A DNA stretch of 64,000 nucleotides from JAUVRX01 sp049664225. Lineage in GTDB: Bacteria > Acidobacteriota > Thermoanaerobaculia > Multivoradales > JAHEKO01. The notes under the pieces are model-generated. The model had not been told where the DNA came from. It was given only the letters and a program-made list of their open reading frames with translations, and ran no database searches. Position numbers and translations under genes: made by a program. Shown here one piece after another: positions 51,032 to 60,009 of this stretch; position 1 is the first letter of the stretch; every line of letters starts with the position of its first letter. The DNA is taken from NCBI GenBank assembly GCA_049664225.1, contig JBATEX010000064.1, positions 1 to 64,000 of the forward strand, written 5' to 3'.

Positions 51032-52608
51032 ATCGCATCCTGGTTGCCGACCCGCTGCATGCCGCTGGCCTGGCGATCCTGAGGCAGAGCGGTTCGGAGG
51101 TTCATTTGCTGGCCGCCGAGGAGCGACCGGAGCTGGCGGAGATGATCGACGGGTTCGACGCCCTGATCGTCAGAAGCATGACGCAGGTGGACGGCGCTCT
51201 CCTGCGCCAGGGCAAGAGCCTCAAGGTGGTGGGTCGGGCCGGCATCGGCGTCGACAACGTAGACGTGGCGACCGCCACAGAGCTTGGGATTCTGGTGGTC
51301 AACGCCCCTACCGCGAATCTGGTCTCGGCGACGGAACATACTTTCGCGTTGCTACTGGCGCTGGCGCGGAACGTTCCCGCAGCCCATCAGTCACTGCTGG
51401 CAGGTGAGTGGGACCGAAAGCGGTTCATCGGGACCGAGCTCAATGGCAAGACCCTTGGGCTCATCGGTCTCGGCCGGATCGGACAGAATGTCGCCTATCG
51501 AGCCAAAGCCTTCGGGATGAAAGTGGTGGCCTTCGATCCCTTCCTGGATGTGTCGGCCGCCCGCCGCCTGGATGTCGAGCTGTCAGAGCTCGCCGCCCTC
51601 TTGAAGCGCTCGGACGTGGTGTCCGTGCACACGCCACTCACGGATCAGACCCGGGGCTTGCTGGATGGCGCGGCGATATCCGGTATGAAGGCCGGGGCGC
51701 TGCTGGTGAACTGCGCCCGAGGCGGTGTCGTGGACGAGAAGGCAGTGCTGGAGGCTCTGGAGTCGGGGCATCTTGGAGGCGTGGCCCTGGACGTGTTCGA
51801 ACACGAGCCACCCACGAACTCCAGGCTGGTGGCTCACCCCAGGGCCGTGGTGACACCGCATATCGGGGCCCAGACCCGAGAGGCGCAGGAGAGGGTGGCC
51901 ACAGAAACGGCACGCATGGTGCTCGGTGCGCTCGAAGGATCCCTGGAGCTGACTGCGGTCAATCTGCCGTTCTCGCCCACCGGTGGGCGGGCGCAGCACT
52001 TCGTAGCTCTGGCAGAGCAGCTGGGTTCTCTATGTAGCTCGCTGCTGGGCAGTAGTGTCCTCGAGGTCAAGGTCGAGCTCTGGGGCATGGATGAGGACAT
52101 CCGGGTACCTCTGACGATTGCGGCTTTGAAGGGAGCGCTGTCGCCGTTCCTGGGAGAAGCGGTCAACTTCGTCAACGCCGAGATGGTAGCCGAAGGCAGG
52201 GGCATCGAGGTCGTTCGTTCGGTCTATCACTCTTCGGGTGAGTACCCCGAGCTCGTGGGAGTGACACTCAGCGGTGAAAATGGCAGCGCCGAAGTCGCCG
52301 GTACGGTGTTCGGAGAGGCCGATCCCCGGGTCGTTCGGTTGGAGGGCTATCGCCTCGAGTTTCGAGCCAAGGGGCGACTCCTGCTGCTGCGCAATAGCGA
52401 TGTCCCGGGCGTCGTCGGTACGTTGGGCACCCTGTTGGGTGAAGCCGGAATCAACATCGCTGAAATCCACTTGGCCCGCAAAGAGGGTGGTGGAGAGGCG
52501 CTGGCGGTGCTGCGTCTCGACCAGGCACCACCGGAGTCGACGATCGCTGCGCTCGAGGCACTCCCCGAGATCAGTCAGGTACGGGTGGTCGAACTGGAGT
52601 CGATTTAG
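51028..52608 (+). CDS. serA: D-3-phosphoglycerate dehydrogenase
   Basis: 526 residues, the long SerA form: catalytic and NAD domains (GLIGLGRIGQNVA; VGRAGIGVDNVDV; NCARGGVVDE; HIGAQTREAQ with the active His), an intervening ASB domain (about 320-450) and a C-terminal ACT domain (RNSDVPGVVGTLGTLLGEAGINIAEI) for serine feedback. First step of phosphorylated serine synthesis. ATG overlaps the aminotransferase stop. Confidence 0.94.
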   Translation: MNRILVADPLHAAGLAILRQSGSEVHLLAAEERPELAEMIDGFDALIVRSMTQVDGALLRQGKSLKVVGRAGIGVDNVDVATATELGILVVNAPTANLVSATEHTFALLLALARNVPAAHQSLLAGEWDRKRFIGTELNGKTLGLIGLGRIGQNVAYRAKAFGMKVVAFDPFLDVSAARRLDVELSELAALLKRSDVVSVHTPLTDQTRGLLDGAAISGMKAGALLVNCARGGVVDEKAVLEALESGHLGGVALDVFEHEPPTNSRLVAHPRAVVTPHIGAQTREAQERVATETARMVLGALEGSLELTAVNLPFSPTGGRAQHFVALAEQLGSLCSSLLGSSVLEVKVELWGMDEDIRVPLTIAALKGALSPFLGEAVNFVNAEMVAEGRGIEVVRSVYHSSGEYPELVGVTLSGENGSAEVAGTVFGEADPRVVRLEGYRLEFRAKGRLLLLRNSDVPGVVGTLGTLLGEAGINIAEIHLARKEGGGEALAVLRLDQAPPESTIAALEALPEISQVRVVELESI

Positions 52609-52626
52609 CAACAGGGAGACAGGATC

Positions 52627-53703
52627 ATGGCAAGAGTTGGAGTGGCGTTTGGCGGCCGAACCGTCGAGCATCAGGTTTCGATCCGCTCGGCGAGGACGGT
52701 CATCGGAGCCCTCGAAGAGATCGGTCATAAAGTCGTTCCCCTGGGAATCGCGCAGGATGGCTGCTGGCTCGAGCCAGGCGTCTCGCAGCGTGCCGTAGAC
52801 GGCGACCTCGATAGTCTGGAGGCGGTGGGCGAGCCGCTGTCTCCGACGCTCAGGCACCTGCTGGACTCCTCGATCGAGGTGCTCTTTCCGGTTGTCCATG
52901 GCACCTGGGGTGAAGACGGTACCCTACAGGGTTTGTGCGAGATGTTGGATCTCCCGTACGTCGGAGCCGGTGTAGGAGCCAGTGCCCTGGCCATGGACAA
53001 GGTGCTCTGCAAACGGCAGCTCGAAAGCTGCGGTCTGCCAGTTGTGGAGTACGGGTCGATCAGCAGGTCGAGCTTCCAGGCCGATCCGGAACGGGCGTTG
53101 AAGGAGCTCCCCGAGCTTCCGTTTCCCCTCTTCGTGAAACCCAGTGTCGGTGGGTCAAGCGTCGGTGTTCGCAAGATCGAGGCACCGGAGGAGCTACAGT
53201 CGGCCATCGCCTTTGCTCTGCGTTTCGACACCACCGCGTTGATAGAGCGGGGAGTCCCCGGTCGTGAATTGGAGTGCTCGGTTCTGGGAGACCTGCACCT
53301 GAAGGCCTCGGCCGTCGGCGAGATCCGGCCGGGCAACCCGTTCTACGATTACGAGGACAAGTACCTTCTGGATGCGGCCGAGCTCGAGATTCCGGCTGAC
53401 CTGCCGGCGAGCGTCACCGAGCAGATTCGATCCTTGGCGGTGGAATCGTTCGCCGCGGTCGGCGGTCACGGCATGGCCCGAGTGGACTTCCTGTTGGAAG
53501 GTGACGCCGGTCTCTATATCAACGAGATCAATACCCTGCCGGGCTTCACCAGCATCTCGATGTACCCCAAGCTCTGGGAAGAGGCGGGTCTGCCCCTGCC
53601 TGATCTCGTCGACCGCCTGGTCGAGATCGCCATCAGCGTGCACCACCGCCGTCGCTCCCTCGACGAGGGCATCAAGGACTGGCTTGCGCAGTTGGGGGGT
53701 TGA
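52627..53703 (+). CDS. ddl: D-alanine--D-alanine ligase
   Basis: 358 residues. VGVAFGGRTVEHQVSI (glycine loop; GGRTVEHQ for the common GGxSxEHE), the ATP-grasp core (LPFPLFVKPSVGGSSVGV), FLLEGDAGLYINEINTLPGFTS. It makes D-Ala-D-Ala for peptidoglycan. It begins 18 nt after serA with AACAGGGAGACAGG upstream. The repeat cluster starts right after its stop and probably terminates the moaC-to-ddl transcription unit. Confidence 0.95.
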   Translation: MARVGVAFGGRTVEHQVSIRSARTVIGALEEIGHKVVPLGIAQDGCWLEPGVSQRAVDGDLDSLEAVGEPLSPTLRHLLDSSIEVLFPVVHGTWGEDGTLQGLCEMLDLPYVGAGVGASALAMDKVLCKRQLESCGLPVVEYGSISRSSFQADPERALKELPELPFPLFVKPSVGGSSVGVRKIEAPEELQSAIAFALRFDTTALIERGVPGRELECSVLGDLHLKASAVGEIRPGNPFYDYEDKYLLDAAELEIPADLPASVTEQIRSLAVESFAAVGGHGMARVDFLLEGDAGLYINEINTLPGFTSISMYPKLWEEAGLPLPDLVDRLVEIAISVHHRRRSLDEGIKDWLAQLGG

Positions 53704-53797
53704 GGCAGTGAGGGTTGAGGCGCCCGGCTCTCCGCCGGGCGTTCTTTGAGGGCTTGGGGCCGAGGCGGCTGTCGCTTGCTCCAGCCGATCTTTGGGG
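53704..53797 (+). repeat. Palindromic repeat units 6-7, forward orientation
   Basis: Unit 6 (53713-53759) begins GGTTGAGGCG, has a perfect 8-bp stem CGCCCGGC / GCCGGGCG (53721-53728, 53734-53741) with loop TCTCC, then TTCTTT, and ends GAGGGCTTGGGG. Unit 7 (53758-53796) is a degraded relative (GGCTG ... CAGCC, then ATCTTTGGGG). Same family as the units at 19561-20062. As a stem followed by TTCTTT, unit 6 is a good terminator for ddl. Confidence 0.75.
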
Positions 53798-53808
53798 CAG
53801 TGGGCATT

Positions 53809-53843
53809 CCCCTAGGCCCCTAAGCCCCTACGCCCCTACACCC
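53809..53843 (-). repeat. G-quadruplex-type tract (C-runs on plus strand)
   Basis: Four runs of CCCC and one of CCC separated by 4 nt each (TAGG, TAAG, TACG, TACA). On the minus strand this is GGG(G) runs with spacers such as CTTA, the same unit as at 19653-19714. It lies between the repeats and the end of rlpA (a minus-strand gene), so it would fold in the DNA or in minus-strand RNA. Confidence 0.6.
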
Positions 53844-53858
53844 AGGAGATCGGCGCCG

Positions 53859-54506
53859 TCAGGCGCCGGTCTTCAAGACCGGGTAGTAGCCGAGTTGACG
53901 TAGTCGCCGCTCGGCCTTTTCCGCTTGCTTCCTGTTTTTGAAAGGCCCCACCAGGACACGGTGCCAGCCGCCTTGCGACTGTACCTGGACTCTCGACTGG
54001 CTGGAACGAAGCTCCCGGCGCAGGTCCTGGGCGTGGGACTTTTCCTGGAAGGCCGCCACTTGTAGCCAGAAGCCACCGGGCTGTGGGGCCAACTGTGCGG
54101 TCTGGAGAACTCTGAGCTCGATGGGTGCCGTGCCCGGCCCCAGCATGTCCAGATCTCTGGCCGCCGAGTACGATAGGTCGATGACCCTGCCTCGAACAAA
54201 GGGACCCCGGTCATTGATCCGCACCTTGGTCTGCCTACCGTTGTCGCGATTGCGCACTTCCACGACAGTGCCAAGGGGCAGCGTCTTGTGCGCCGCTGTG
54301 TGGTCGTACATGTCATAGGTCTCGCCACTGGCGGTGGCTCGACCGTGGAAGCCAGGGCCGTACCACGACGCCAGGCCTCGCTCGGTGAAACCGACCTGTC
54401 CTTCTCGGGCCCGCCTACCCGTGGCGCAGGACAGGCTGTAGAGAAGAGAGAGAACGACGAGAGTCAGCAGAAGCTGGTGGGTTTGCCGCTGCTTGGTAAG
54501 AACCAC
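53859..54506 (-). CDS. rlpA: RlpA-family septal lytic lipoprotein with SPOR domain
   Basis: 215 residues. A signal peptide with lipobox LYSLSC puts the lipidated Cys at about residue 27. The double-psi beta-barrel domain has GLASWYGPGFHGRATASGE, the DHTAAHKTLPLGT segment and RINDRGPFVRGRVIDLS with the conserved His/Asp. A C-terminal SPOR domain (FWLQVAAFQEKSHAQDL, WHRVLVGPFKNR) binds denuded septal glycan. It cleaves peptidoglycan during division. The GTG start is 2 nt after the purB stop (same strand). Confidence 0.9.
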   Translation of the reverse strand: MVLTKQRQTHQLLLTLVVLSLLYSLSCATGRRAREGQVGFTERGLASWYGPGFHGRATASGETYDMYDHTAAHKTLPLGTVVEVRNRDNGRQTKVRINDRGPFVRGRVIDLSYSAARDLDMLGPGTAPIELRVLQTAQLAPQPGGFWLQVAAFQEKSHAQDLRRELRSSQSRVQVQSQGGWHRVLVGPFKNRKQAEKAERRLRQLGYYPVLKTGA

Positions 54507-54508
54507 TG

Positions 54509-55933
54509 CTAGATCCTGGGCTCCTCGACCGCGGCTGCTTCGACGTCGGCCAGGGCCGGCTCGACGAACTCGTCGAGAAACTCCGTTACCTGTTCGGCTG
54601 AGCGGCCCACGAAGCGCATCGGATCGAGACTGGCTCGGACCTTTTCCCGGTCCAAATCGAACGCCGTGTCGGCCAGCACGAGCTCGATCAACGGGTTGTC
54701 CTCACCCCGGGAGACCGCTTCGTGTGCCACCATGCTGTGCTTGCGCAGCAGCTCGTGGAGTTGCTGGCGATCGCCGCCCCGCATCGTGGCGATCATGAGC
54801 AGGCTCTCGGTGGCCATGAAGGGCAGCTCGCGTCTCACATGGAACTTGATGCGGTCTTCTCGAACGTTTAATCGTCCCACCATGCCGGCAGCCAGGGTGA
54901 GGATGGCGTCGCTCAACAGGAAGGCATCGGGTATCACCAACCGGCGGTTGGCGGAGTCGTCCAGACTACGCTCCAGCCATTGAGTGGCCGAGTTGATGGG
55001 TCCGTTCAGACCATCGATCATGAGCCTTCTCGCCAGAGCACACATGCGCTCGGCCCGAATCGGGTTCCTTTTGTAGGCCATGGCGGAGGAGCCGACTTGC
55101 GTCGCGTCGAAGGGCTCGGACAGCTCGCCCATGCCCTGGAGCAGGCGAAGATCCGTGCCCAGCTTGTGGCAGGATTCTCCGACCCCCGTCAAGGCCGCCA
55201 GGACTTGCGAGTCCAGTTTTCGGGGATAAGTCTGACCCGTGATCGGAAAACTGGCTGCGAACCCCAGCTTTTCGGCGAACAGCCTGTCGAGCTCGCGAAC
55301 CTTGGAGTGATCGCCGTCGAAGAGGGTCAGATAGCTGGCCTGTGTGCCCGTCGTTCCCTTGACCCCTCGACACCGGAAACCCGCCAAGATGGCCTTTACG
55401 GTCTCCAGGTCCATGAGGAAGTCCTGCAACCAGATACAGGCTCGCTTGCCCACCGTGGTGAGCTGGGCCGGCTGCAAATGGGTGAAGGCCAGCGTTGGGA
55501 TCGAGCGGGTGCCCCGGGCGAATGAGGCCAGCTCACGGATGACAGTCGCCAGGCGGCTCAAGATGAGCTCCAGAGCCTCTCGGTTCAACAGCGCGTCGGT
55601 GTTGTCAGTCACGAAGGCACTGGTGGCACCGAGGTGAAGGATGCTACCCGCGTCTCCAGCCTGCTCGGCGAAATGCCGAAGATGGGCGACGACGTCATGA
55701 CGTGTCTGGCGCTCGATCTCAGCGACCCTATCCAGGTCGAGATCGCCTGCTACCTGCTGGAGATCATCGAGCTGCTGTTGGGTGATGGAGAGGCCCAGCT
55801 CCCGCTGGCTTTCGGCCAAGGCGATCCAGAGTCGCCGCCAGCACAAGTATCGATGGGAAGCCGAGAAGATATCGGCCATCTCTTGGGACGCGTAGCGTTC
55901 GAAAAGCGGATTCTGAGGCGGTCGATTGGCCAT
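54509..55933 (-). CDS. purB: Adenylosuccinate lyase
   Basis: 474 residues. Fumarase-superfamily signature GSSAMAYKRNPIRAER, catalytic-loop His in HLGATSAFVTDNTD, and HLQPAQLTTVGKR. It splits SAICAR and adenylosuccinate in purine synthesis. Length and the N-terminal FERYASQEMADIFS fit the family. First gene of a two-gene minus-strand unit with rlpA. A TG-T-TAGAAT extended -10 lies upstream on the minus strand around 55945-55955; ATG at 55933. Divergent from argF. Confidence 0.93.
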   Translation of the reverse strand: MANRPPQNPLFERYASQEMADIFSASHRYLCWRRLWIALAESQRELGLSITQQQLDDLQQVAGDLDLDRVAEIERQTRHDVVAHLRHFAEQAGDAGSILHLGATSAFVTDNTDALLNREALELILSRLATVIRELASFARGTRSIPTLAFTHLQPAQLTTVGKRACIWLQDFLMDLETVKAILAGFRCRGVKGTTGTQASYLTLFDGDHSKVRELDRLFAEKLGFAASFPITGQTYPRKLDSQVLAALTGVGESCHKLGTDLRLLQGMGELSEPFDATQVGSSAMAYKRNPIRAERMCALARRLMIDGLNGPINSATQWLERSLDDSANRRLVIPDAFLLSDAILTLAAGMVGRLNVREDRIKFHVRRELPFMATESLLMIATMRGGDRQQLHELLRKHSMVAHEAVSRGEDNPLIELVLADTAFDLDREKVRASLDPMRFVGRSAEQVTEFLDEFVEPALADVEAAAVEEPRI

Positions 55934-55987
55934 GATCAGGCGTGAATTCTAACAGAGGGTCAAGGCCTCGAACGGGCTCGGCAGGTC

Positions 55988-55996
55988 TGCTAGCAT
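55988..55996 (+). promoter_or_regulatory. Extended -10 promoter element for argF
   Basis: TGCTAGCAT (TGn + TAGCAT) 31 nt before the GTG start of argF, which has GAGGAGGGA as its Shine-Dalgarno. The same nonamer occurs before the EamA gene and moaC. Confidence 0.5.
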
Positions 55997-56027
55997 CGGC
56001 GCGGTCTATCCGAGGAGGGAACTCACC

Positions 56028-56957
56028 GTGAAAGCCAGAAGCTTCATTTCCGTAGCCGATCTGACACCTGACGAGCTGCGAGGACTCTTCGCTTTGACCG
56101 CTCGCGTCAAAAGCGAGCCGGAGCGCTATCGTTCTCGCTTGAGTGGCAAGAGTCTGGGCCTCATTTTCGAGAAGTCATCGACCCGAACGCGGGTGAGCTT
56201 CGAGGTCGGGATGTTCCAGTTGGGGGGACAGGGACTGTTCTTGTCGAGCCGTGACCTGCAGTTGGGAAGGGGCGAGGCGATCTCGGATACCGCCCAGGTC
56301 CTGTCTCGCTACCTCGACGGAATCATGGCTCGGACCTTTGGGCATCAGACCGTCGTGGATCTGGCGAAGTACGCGACGATTCCCGTGATCAACGGGCTTT
56401 CCGACGATCTCCACCCCTGTCAGGCTCTGGCCGATTTCTTCACCCTGAAGGAGGTCTTTGGCGACCTCATGGGACGCAAGCTCGCCTATGTCGGTGACGG
56501 CAACAACGTGGCCCACTCGCTGATGCTCACCGCGCCAATGGTGGGCATGGACATCGCTGTGGCGACGCCCCAGGGCTACGAACCCGACGGCGTCTACCTG
56601 GAGAAGGCTCGAGCTGGGGCCACCGAGGCGGGTACCGAGATCGAGATCACGAACGATCCCACTGCGGCAGTGGCCGGCGCCTCCGCGGTCTATACGGATG
56701 TCTGGGCTTCCATGGGGCAGGAACAGGAAGCCGAGCAACGGTTGAAGCTCTTCGATGGTTACGAGGTCGATGCGGCGATGATGTCGCAGGCGCTGCCCGA
56801 AGCCGTCTTCCTCCACTGTCTGCCCTGCCACCGCGGAGAGGAGGTTTCGGCCGAGGTGGCGGACGGTCCGCAGAGTCGGATCTTTGACGAGGCGGAGAAT
56901 CGTCTTCACGCCCAGAAGGCGCTACTCCTCTGGTTGATGGCTGGGGAGAGTCTCTAG
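56028..56957 (+). CDS. argF: Ornithine carbamoyltransferase
   Basis: 309 residues. Carbamoyl-phosphate-binding SSTRTRVSFE, FGHQTVVDLAKYATIPVIN, DDLHPCQALADF, and the ornithine loop HCLPCHRGEEV with the active Cys. It makes citrulline in arginine synthesis. GTG start with a strong GAGGAGG. The stop shares bases with the stop of the convergent rdgB gene (overlap of 4 nt). Other arginine genes are not in the window. Confidence 0.94.
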   Translation: MKARSFISVADLTPDELRGLFALTARVKSEPERYRSRLSGKSLGLIFEKSSTRTRVSFEVGMFQLGGQGLFLSSRDLQLGRGEAISDTAQVLSRYLDGIMARTFGHQTVVDLAKYATIPVINGLSDDLHPCQALADFFTLKEVFGDLMGRKLAYVGDGNNVAHSLMLTAPMVGMDIAVATPQGYEPDGVYLEKARAGATEAGTEIEITNDPTAAVAGASAVYTDVWASMGQEQEAEQRLKLFDGYEVDAAMMSQALPEAVFLHCLPCHRGEEVSAEVADGPQSRIFDEAENRLHAQKALLLWLMAGESL

Positions 56958-57565
56958 AGGTCGGGTCGCGCCAGCTTCTCCAGAAGGGCTCTCCAAGCTC
57001 GGCCACGGTGACTCAGGAGGTCTTTGGCCTCGGGATGGAGCTGGGCGTAGGTCAGTTCTTCTCCCTCCGGCACGAAGATCGGGTCCCATCCGAACCCGTG
57101 ATCGCCGCGAGGAGGCAGCACCACTCGACCTCGTGTTTCGCCCACGGCGACGACCTCTCGCTCCGGTTTGAGTAAGAGCAAGGCGCATCTTGCCGTGACC
57201 CGATCGTTTCCCATGGCGATGGCGGCTCGAGCGATTCCCTCGGCTCCGACTGCGGCGAGCATCCACTTGACCAGCGGCCCCGGGAACCCTGCCATGGCAG
57301 TCAGGTCCAACCCGGTCTCTTCTACGATCAGCGGCCTCTGGAGACGTCCCATGGCCTCTTCACCCTTCGCTCTGAGAACGGTGAGCAGGTCCAGGGACTG
57401 GATCTCGGCTAGGTCGACTTCGACGGCTTCGAGATCGGCGCCGCACAGGCGTCGAGCCTCCGCCAGCTTCCCTCGGTTGCCGGTCACCAGAACAACTCCT
57501 TGCAGTGACTCGATCGCGGCTGGCGACGGGATCCCGCGCACGTCGGATCTTTCGCTGGCGGTCAT
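56954..57565 (-). CDS. rdgB: XTP/dITP diphosphatase (RdgB/HAM1)
   Basis: 203 residues. VLVTGNRGKLAEARRL at the start of the catalytic fold, LIVEETGLDL (acidic metal ligands) and HGFGWDPIFVPEGEE are diagnostic. It removes non-canonical purine triphosphates. The N-terminus has about 25 residues before VLVTGNRGK, longer than many homologues; the ATG overlaps the coaE stop (ATGA), supporting the start. Last gene of menG-folD-coaE-rdgB. Confidence 0.93.
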   Translation of the reverse strand: MTASERSDVRGIPSPAAIESLQGVVLVTGNRGKLAEARRLCGADLEAVEVDLAEIQSLDLLTVLRAKGEEAMGRLQRPLIVEETGLDLTAMAGFPGPLVKWMLAAVGAEGIARAAIAMGNDRVTARCALLLLKPEREVVAVGETRGRVVLPPRGDHGFGWDPIFVPEGEELTYAQLHPEAKDLLSHRGRAWRALLEKLARPDL

Positions 57566-58158
57566 GGCTGTTCGTCACCGTTGTTCAGTTGGGCAAGAAG
57601 CTCGTCGACCTGACGCCGGAGCTCCTCGGGTGAGCCGTTGTTCCAGAGAATCCAATGCGCGGCGGCACGGCGATCCGCTCCGCTACTCTGTGCCTCGAGC
57701 CTCCGTTTGGCCTCCTCCTCATCCATGCCGCGATCCACCGCCCGCTGTAGGCGGAGTGCGGGATCAGCCTCCACGGTTATGACCAGGTCGCACTCGGCGT
57801 CGAGCCCCGACTCGACGAGCAGCGTGGCCTCCAGCACGGCGGCGGACTGGTTCGCAGCATAGGTGGCGAATCGATCTCGTACCAGGGGGTGGATGGCCGC
57901 TTCCAACCGCAGCCGAGCCGCGCTATCGGAGAAGACCAACGCGGCGAGCCGTGAACGATCTACGCTGCCGTCCTCGAGGATGAAGGAGTCGCCGAAGAGG
58001 TTCTGCACCAGAACGGCTCCGGCAGCGCCCGATGTGTAGAGCTCGGCCACGACTTCATCGGCGTCCATCACCGGAAAGCCGGCTTCCTCGAGCCAGCGGC
58101 CTACGGTGGACTTGCCAGCCGCCAGTCCGCCTGTCAACCCGATGCGCAATTGCCCCAT
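57562..58158 (-). CDS. coaE: Dephospho-CoA kinase
   Basis: 198 residues. P-loop GLTGGLAAGKSTV, DADEVVAELY, the ALVFSDSAARLRLEAAIHP and VDRGMDEEEAKRRL segments are typical. It catalyses the last step of CoA synthesis. Gap to folD is 7 nt; stop overlaps the rdgB start, so the four-gene unit is closely packed. Confidence 0.94.
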   Translation of the reverse strand: MGQLRIGLTGGLAAGKSTVGRWLEEAGFPVMDADEVVAELYTSGAAGAVLVQNLFGDSFILEDGSVDRSRLAALVFSDSAARLRLEAAIHPLVRDRFATYAANQSAAVLEATLLVESGLDAECDLVITVEADPALRLQRAVDRGMDEEEAKRRLEAQSSGADRRAAAHWILWNNGSPEELRRQVDELLAQLNNGDEQP

Positions 58159-58165
58159 GGAACCT

Positions 58166-59101
58166 TTACGGCGATGCCGCCGTGATGCCTTGTCGGAGCC
58201 TGGAAGCTCGCAGCGTGTTGACCAGCAGCATGGCGCGGGTCAATGGGCCCACCCCTCCGGGTACGGGGGTGATGGCCGACGTCATAGGCGCGACCCGGGT
58301 GAAGTCCACGTCTCCGACCAGCACGGAGCCCCTGTCTTCGAAGCGCTGCCGGCGTGCCTCGTCGCCCGGAAAGAGACGCTCTACCTCGTCCGCTTCCGTG
58401 ATCCGATTGATCCCGACGTCGACGACCACCGCACCCTCTTTGATGTGCTCGGGACCGAAGAAGGCAGGCCTACCGATGGCGCCGATCAAGAGGTCTGCCG
58501 TTCGACAAACGGCTGGTAGATCGCGGGTGCGCGAGTGGCAGAAGGTGACGGTGCAGTTCTCTCGCAGAAGAAGCGCGCCCATCGGCTTGCCGACGATGGT
58601 GCTGCGGCCCACGATCACCGCTTGCTGACCCTCCAGCGCGACACCGGTGCGACGCAGCATTTCCATGATGCCGCTCGGAGTCGCCGGCACGAAGCCCTCC
58701 TCATCGAGCCAAAGCTGGCCGACGCTCTCGGGATGGAAGCCATCCACGTCCTTGGCTGGTGAGACCCGGGCCAACGTCAGTTTCTCGTCGAGCTCCGACG
58801 GCAGAGGCAGTTGTACCAGGATGCCGTCGATGTCGGGGTCGTCATTCAGCTCGTCGATCAGGGACAACAGCTCCCCTTGGGGGCAGTCCGGGGGGCGCCG
58901 GATGGTCCGGCTGAGAATTCCCACTTTCTCGCAGTCTCGGGCCTTCGAGCGAACATAGACCTCTGAAGCTGGGTTCTCGCCGATCAGCAGAGCTGCCAGG
59001 CCAGGCGAGCGTCCCCCACCTGCGAGGAGCTCGCTCACACTTGCCGCCACTTCGCCTCGAATCTGTTTTGCGAGGGCGTTTCCATCCAGGATCTTCGTCA
59101 T
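58166..59101 (-). CDS. folD: Methylene-THF dehydrogenase/cyclohydrolase
   Basis: 311 residues. YVRSKARDCEKVGI (catalytic Lys in the YxxxK-like motif), QLPLP, KDVDGFHPESVGQL, VIVGRSTIVGKP, and PVPGGVGPLTRAML. It interconverts methylene-, methenyl- and formyl-THF, a one-carbon partner of the GcvT product. ATG at 59101 has AGGAAGG upstream (minus strand) and overlaps the menG stop (ATGA). Confidence 0.95.
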   Translation of the reverse strand: MTKILDGNALAKQIRGEVAASVSELLAGGGRSPGLAALLIGENPASEVYVRSKARDCEKVGILSRTIRRPPDCPQGELLSLIDELNDDPDIDGILVQLPLPSELDEKLTLARVSPAKDVDGFHPESVGQLWLDEEGFVPATPSGIMEMLRRTGVALEGQQAVIVGRSTIVGKPMGALLLRENCTVTFCHSRTRDLPAVCRTADLLIGAIGRPAFFGPEHIKEGAVVVDVGINRITEADEVERLFPGDEARRQRFEDRGSVLVGDVDFTRVAPMTSAITPVPGGVGPLTRAMLLVNTLRASRLRQGITAASP

Positions 59102-59814
59102 GAATCTCGCCTTCCTGTGTAGAGACACACAATGCCACCGGTCAGATCTTGCCAGGTGGCGTCACGGAATCCGGCATCCTCCAGCCGTCGGATGAAGTCC
59201 TCCCGTTGAGGGAATTGCATCACCGATTCGGGTAGATAGGTGTAGGCGGATCCCCTGGGGGAGAGCCAGCCACCAATCCGAGGCAGGATATTGCGGAAGT
59301 AGAACAGGTATGGTTTTCGGAGCAGAGTGCTACGAGGCAGGGCGAACTCCAGAATCGCCGTCTCACCGTTGTGCCGCAGAACTCGGTACATCTCGTGCAG
59401 GGCCGCATCCAGATCAACCACATTGCGCAGTCCGAAGGACACCGTCACTGCCCCGAGTGTCCCCGAGGCCAAGGGTAGGTGCAGGGTATCGCTGGCGAAC
59501 CCTGCTGGCGGTGGGGCCTGTGTCCGCCTGAACTTCTTGCTGGCAATCTCGAGCATCGAGACGGAGAAGTCCGCGGCAAGGACAGTCGAGGTTCTCTTGC
59601 GGAGCGCGAGAGCCTGGTCTCCGGTACCGGCGCAGGCATCGAGAACCGGGGCCCCGTTGGGCAGCGTCAAGGCGGCCGCTGCCTGTCGTCGCCAGCGCTG
59701 GTCCAAATTGGCGGACAGCAAGCGATTGAGCAGGTCGTATCGGGGCGCGACGGCGCTGAACATCCGCTCGATGGCCAGGCCGCTTTTGTCAACCGGATGC
59801 CTCTCGGACTGCAT
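59098..59814 (-). CDS. menG: Demethylmenaquinone methyltransferase
   Basis: 238 residues. MenG/UbiE family: SAVAPRYDLLNRLLSANLDQRWR, VLDACAGTGDQAL (SAM motif I), VSFGLRNVVDLDAALHEMYRVL, LEFALPR. It methylates demethylmenaquinone in the last step of menaquinone synthesis, completing the pathway begun by MqnA and MqnC. A TATAGA lies 8 nt before the ATG, implying an almost leaderless transcript. It overlaps folD by 4 nt. Confidence 0.93.
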   Translation of the reverse strand: MQSERHPVDKSGLAIERMFSAVAPRYDLLNRLLSANLDQRWRRQAAAALTLPNGAPVLDACAGTGDQALALRKRTSTVLAADFSVSMLEIASKKFRRTQAPPPAGFASDTLHLPLASGTLGAVTVSFGLRNVVDLDAALHEMYRVLRHNGETAILEFALPRSTLLRKPYLFYFRNILPRIGGWLSPRGSAYTYLPESVMQFPQREDFIRRLEDAGFRDATWQDLTGGIVCLYTGRRDS

Positions 59815-59914
59815 CGGGTGAGTCTATATTCAAGCGCCAGGCGGGAGAAGTCGGGCCCACGAGTTCGGCGCCACCGGAAGAGGTGTATTCTTGATCTCGG
59901 TTGCACCGAGGCTC

Positions 59915-59943
59915 TTGACATTCCCGAGGGCCATACTTAATAT
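59915..59943 (+). promoter_or_regulatory. Strong sigma-70-type promoter of rplM
   Basis: TTGACA (-35, 59915-59920), 17-bp spacer, TAATAT (-10, 59938-59943). The likely start near 59950 is followed at once by a small hairpin (CCTT...AAGG with GC inside, 59951-59966), giving a leader of about 60 nt that could be an L13-type autoregulatory leader, though I did not recognise the exact family. Confidence 0.7.
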
Positions 59944-60009
59944 CGAAGGTCCTTTGCCCGGCAAGGGTCGGGTATTTTCTGTCAAGAACGAGAACGGTCG
60001 AGCGACAAC

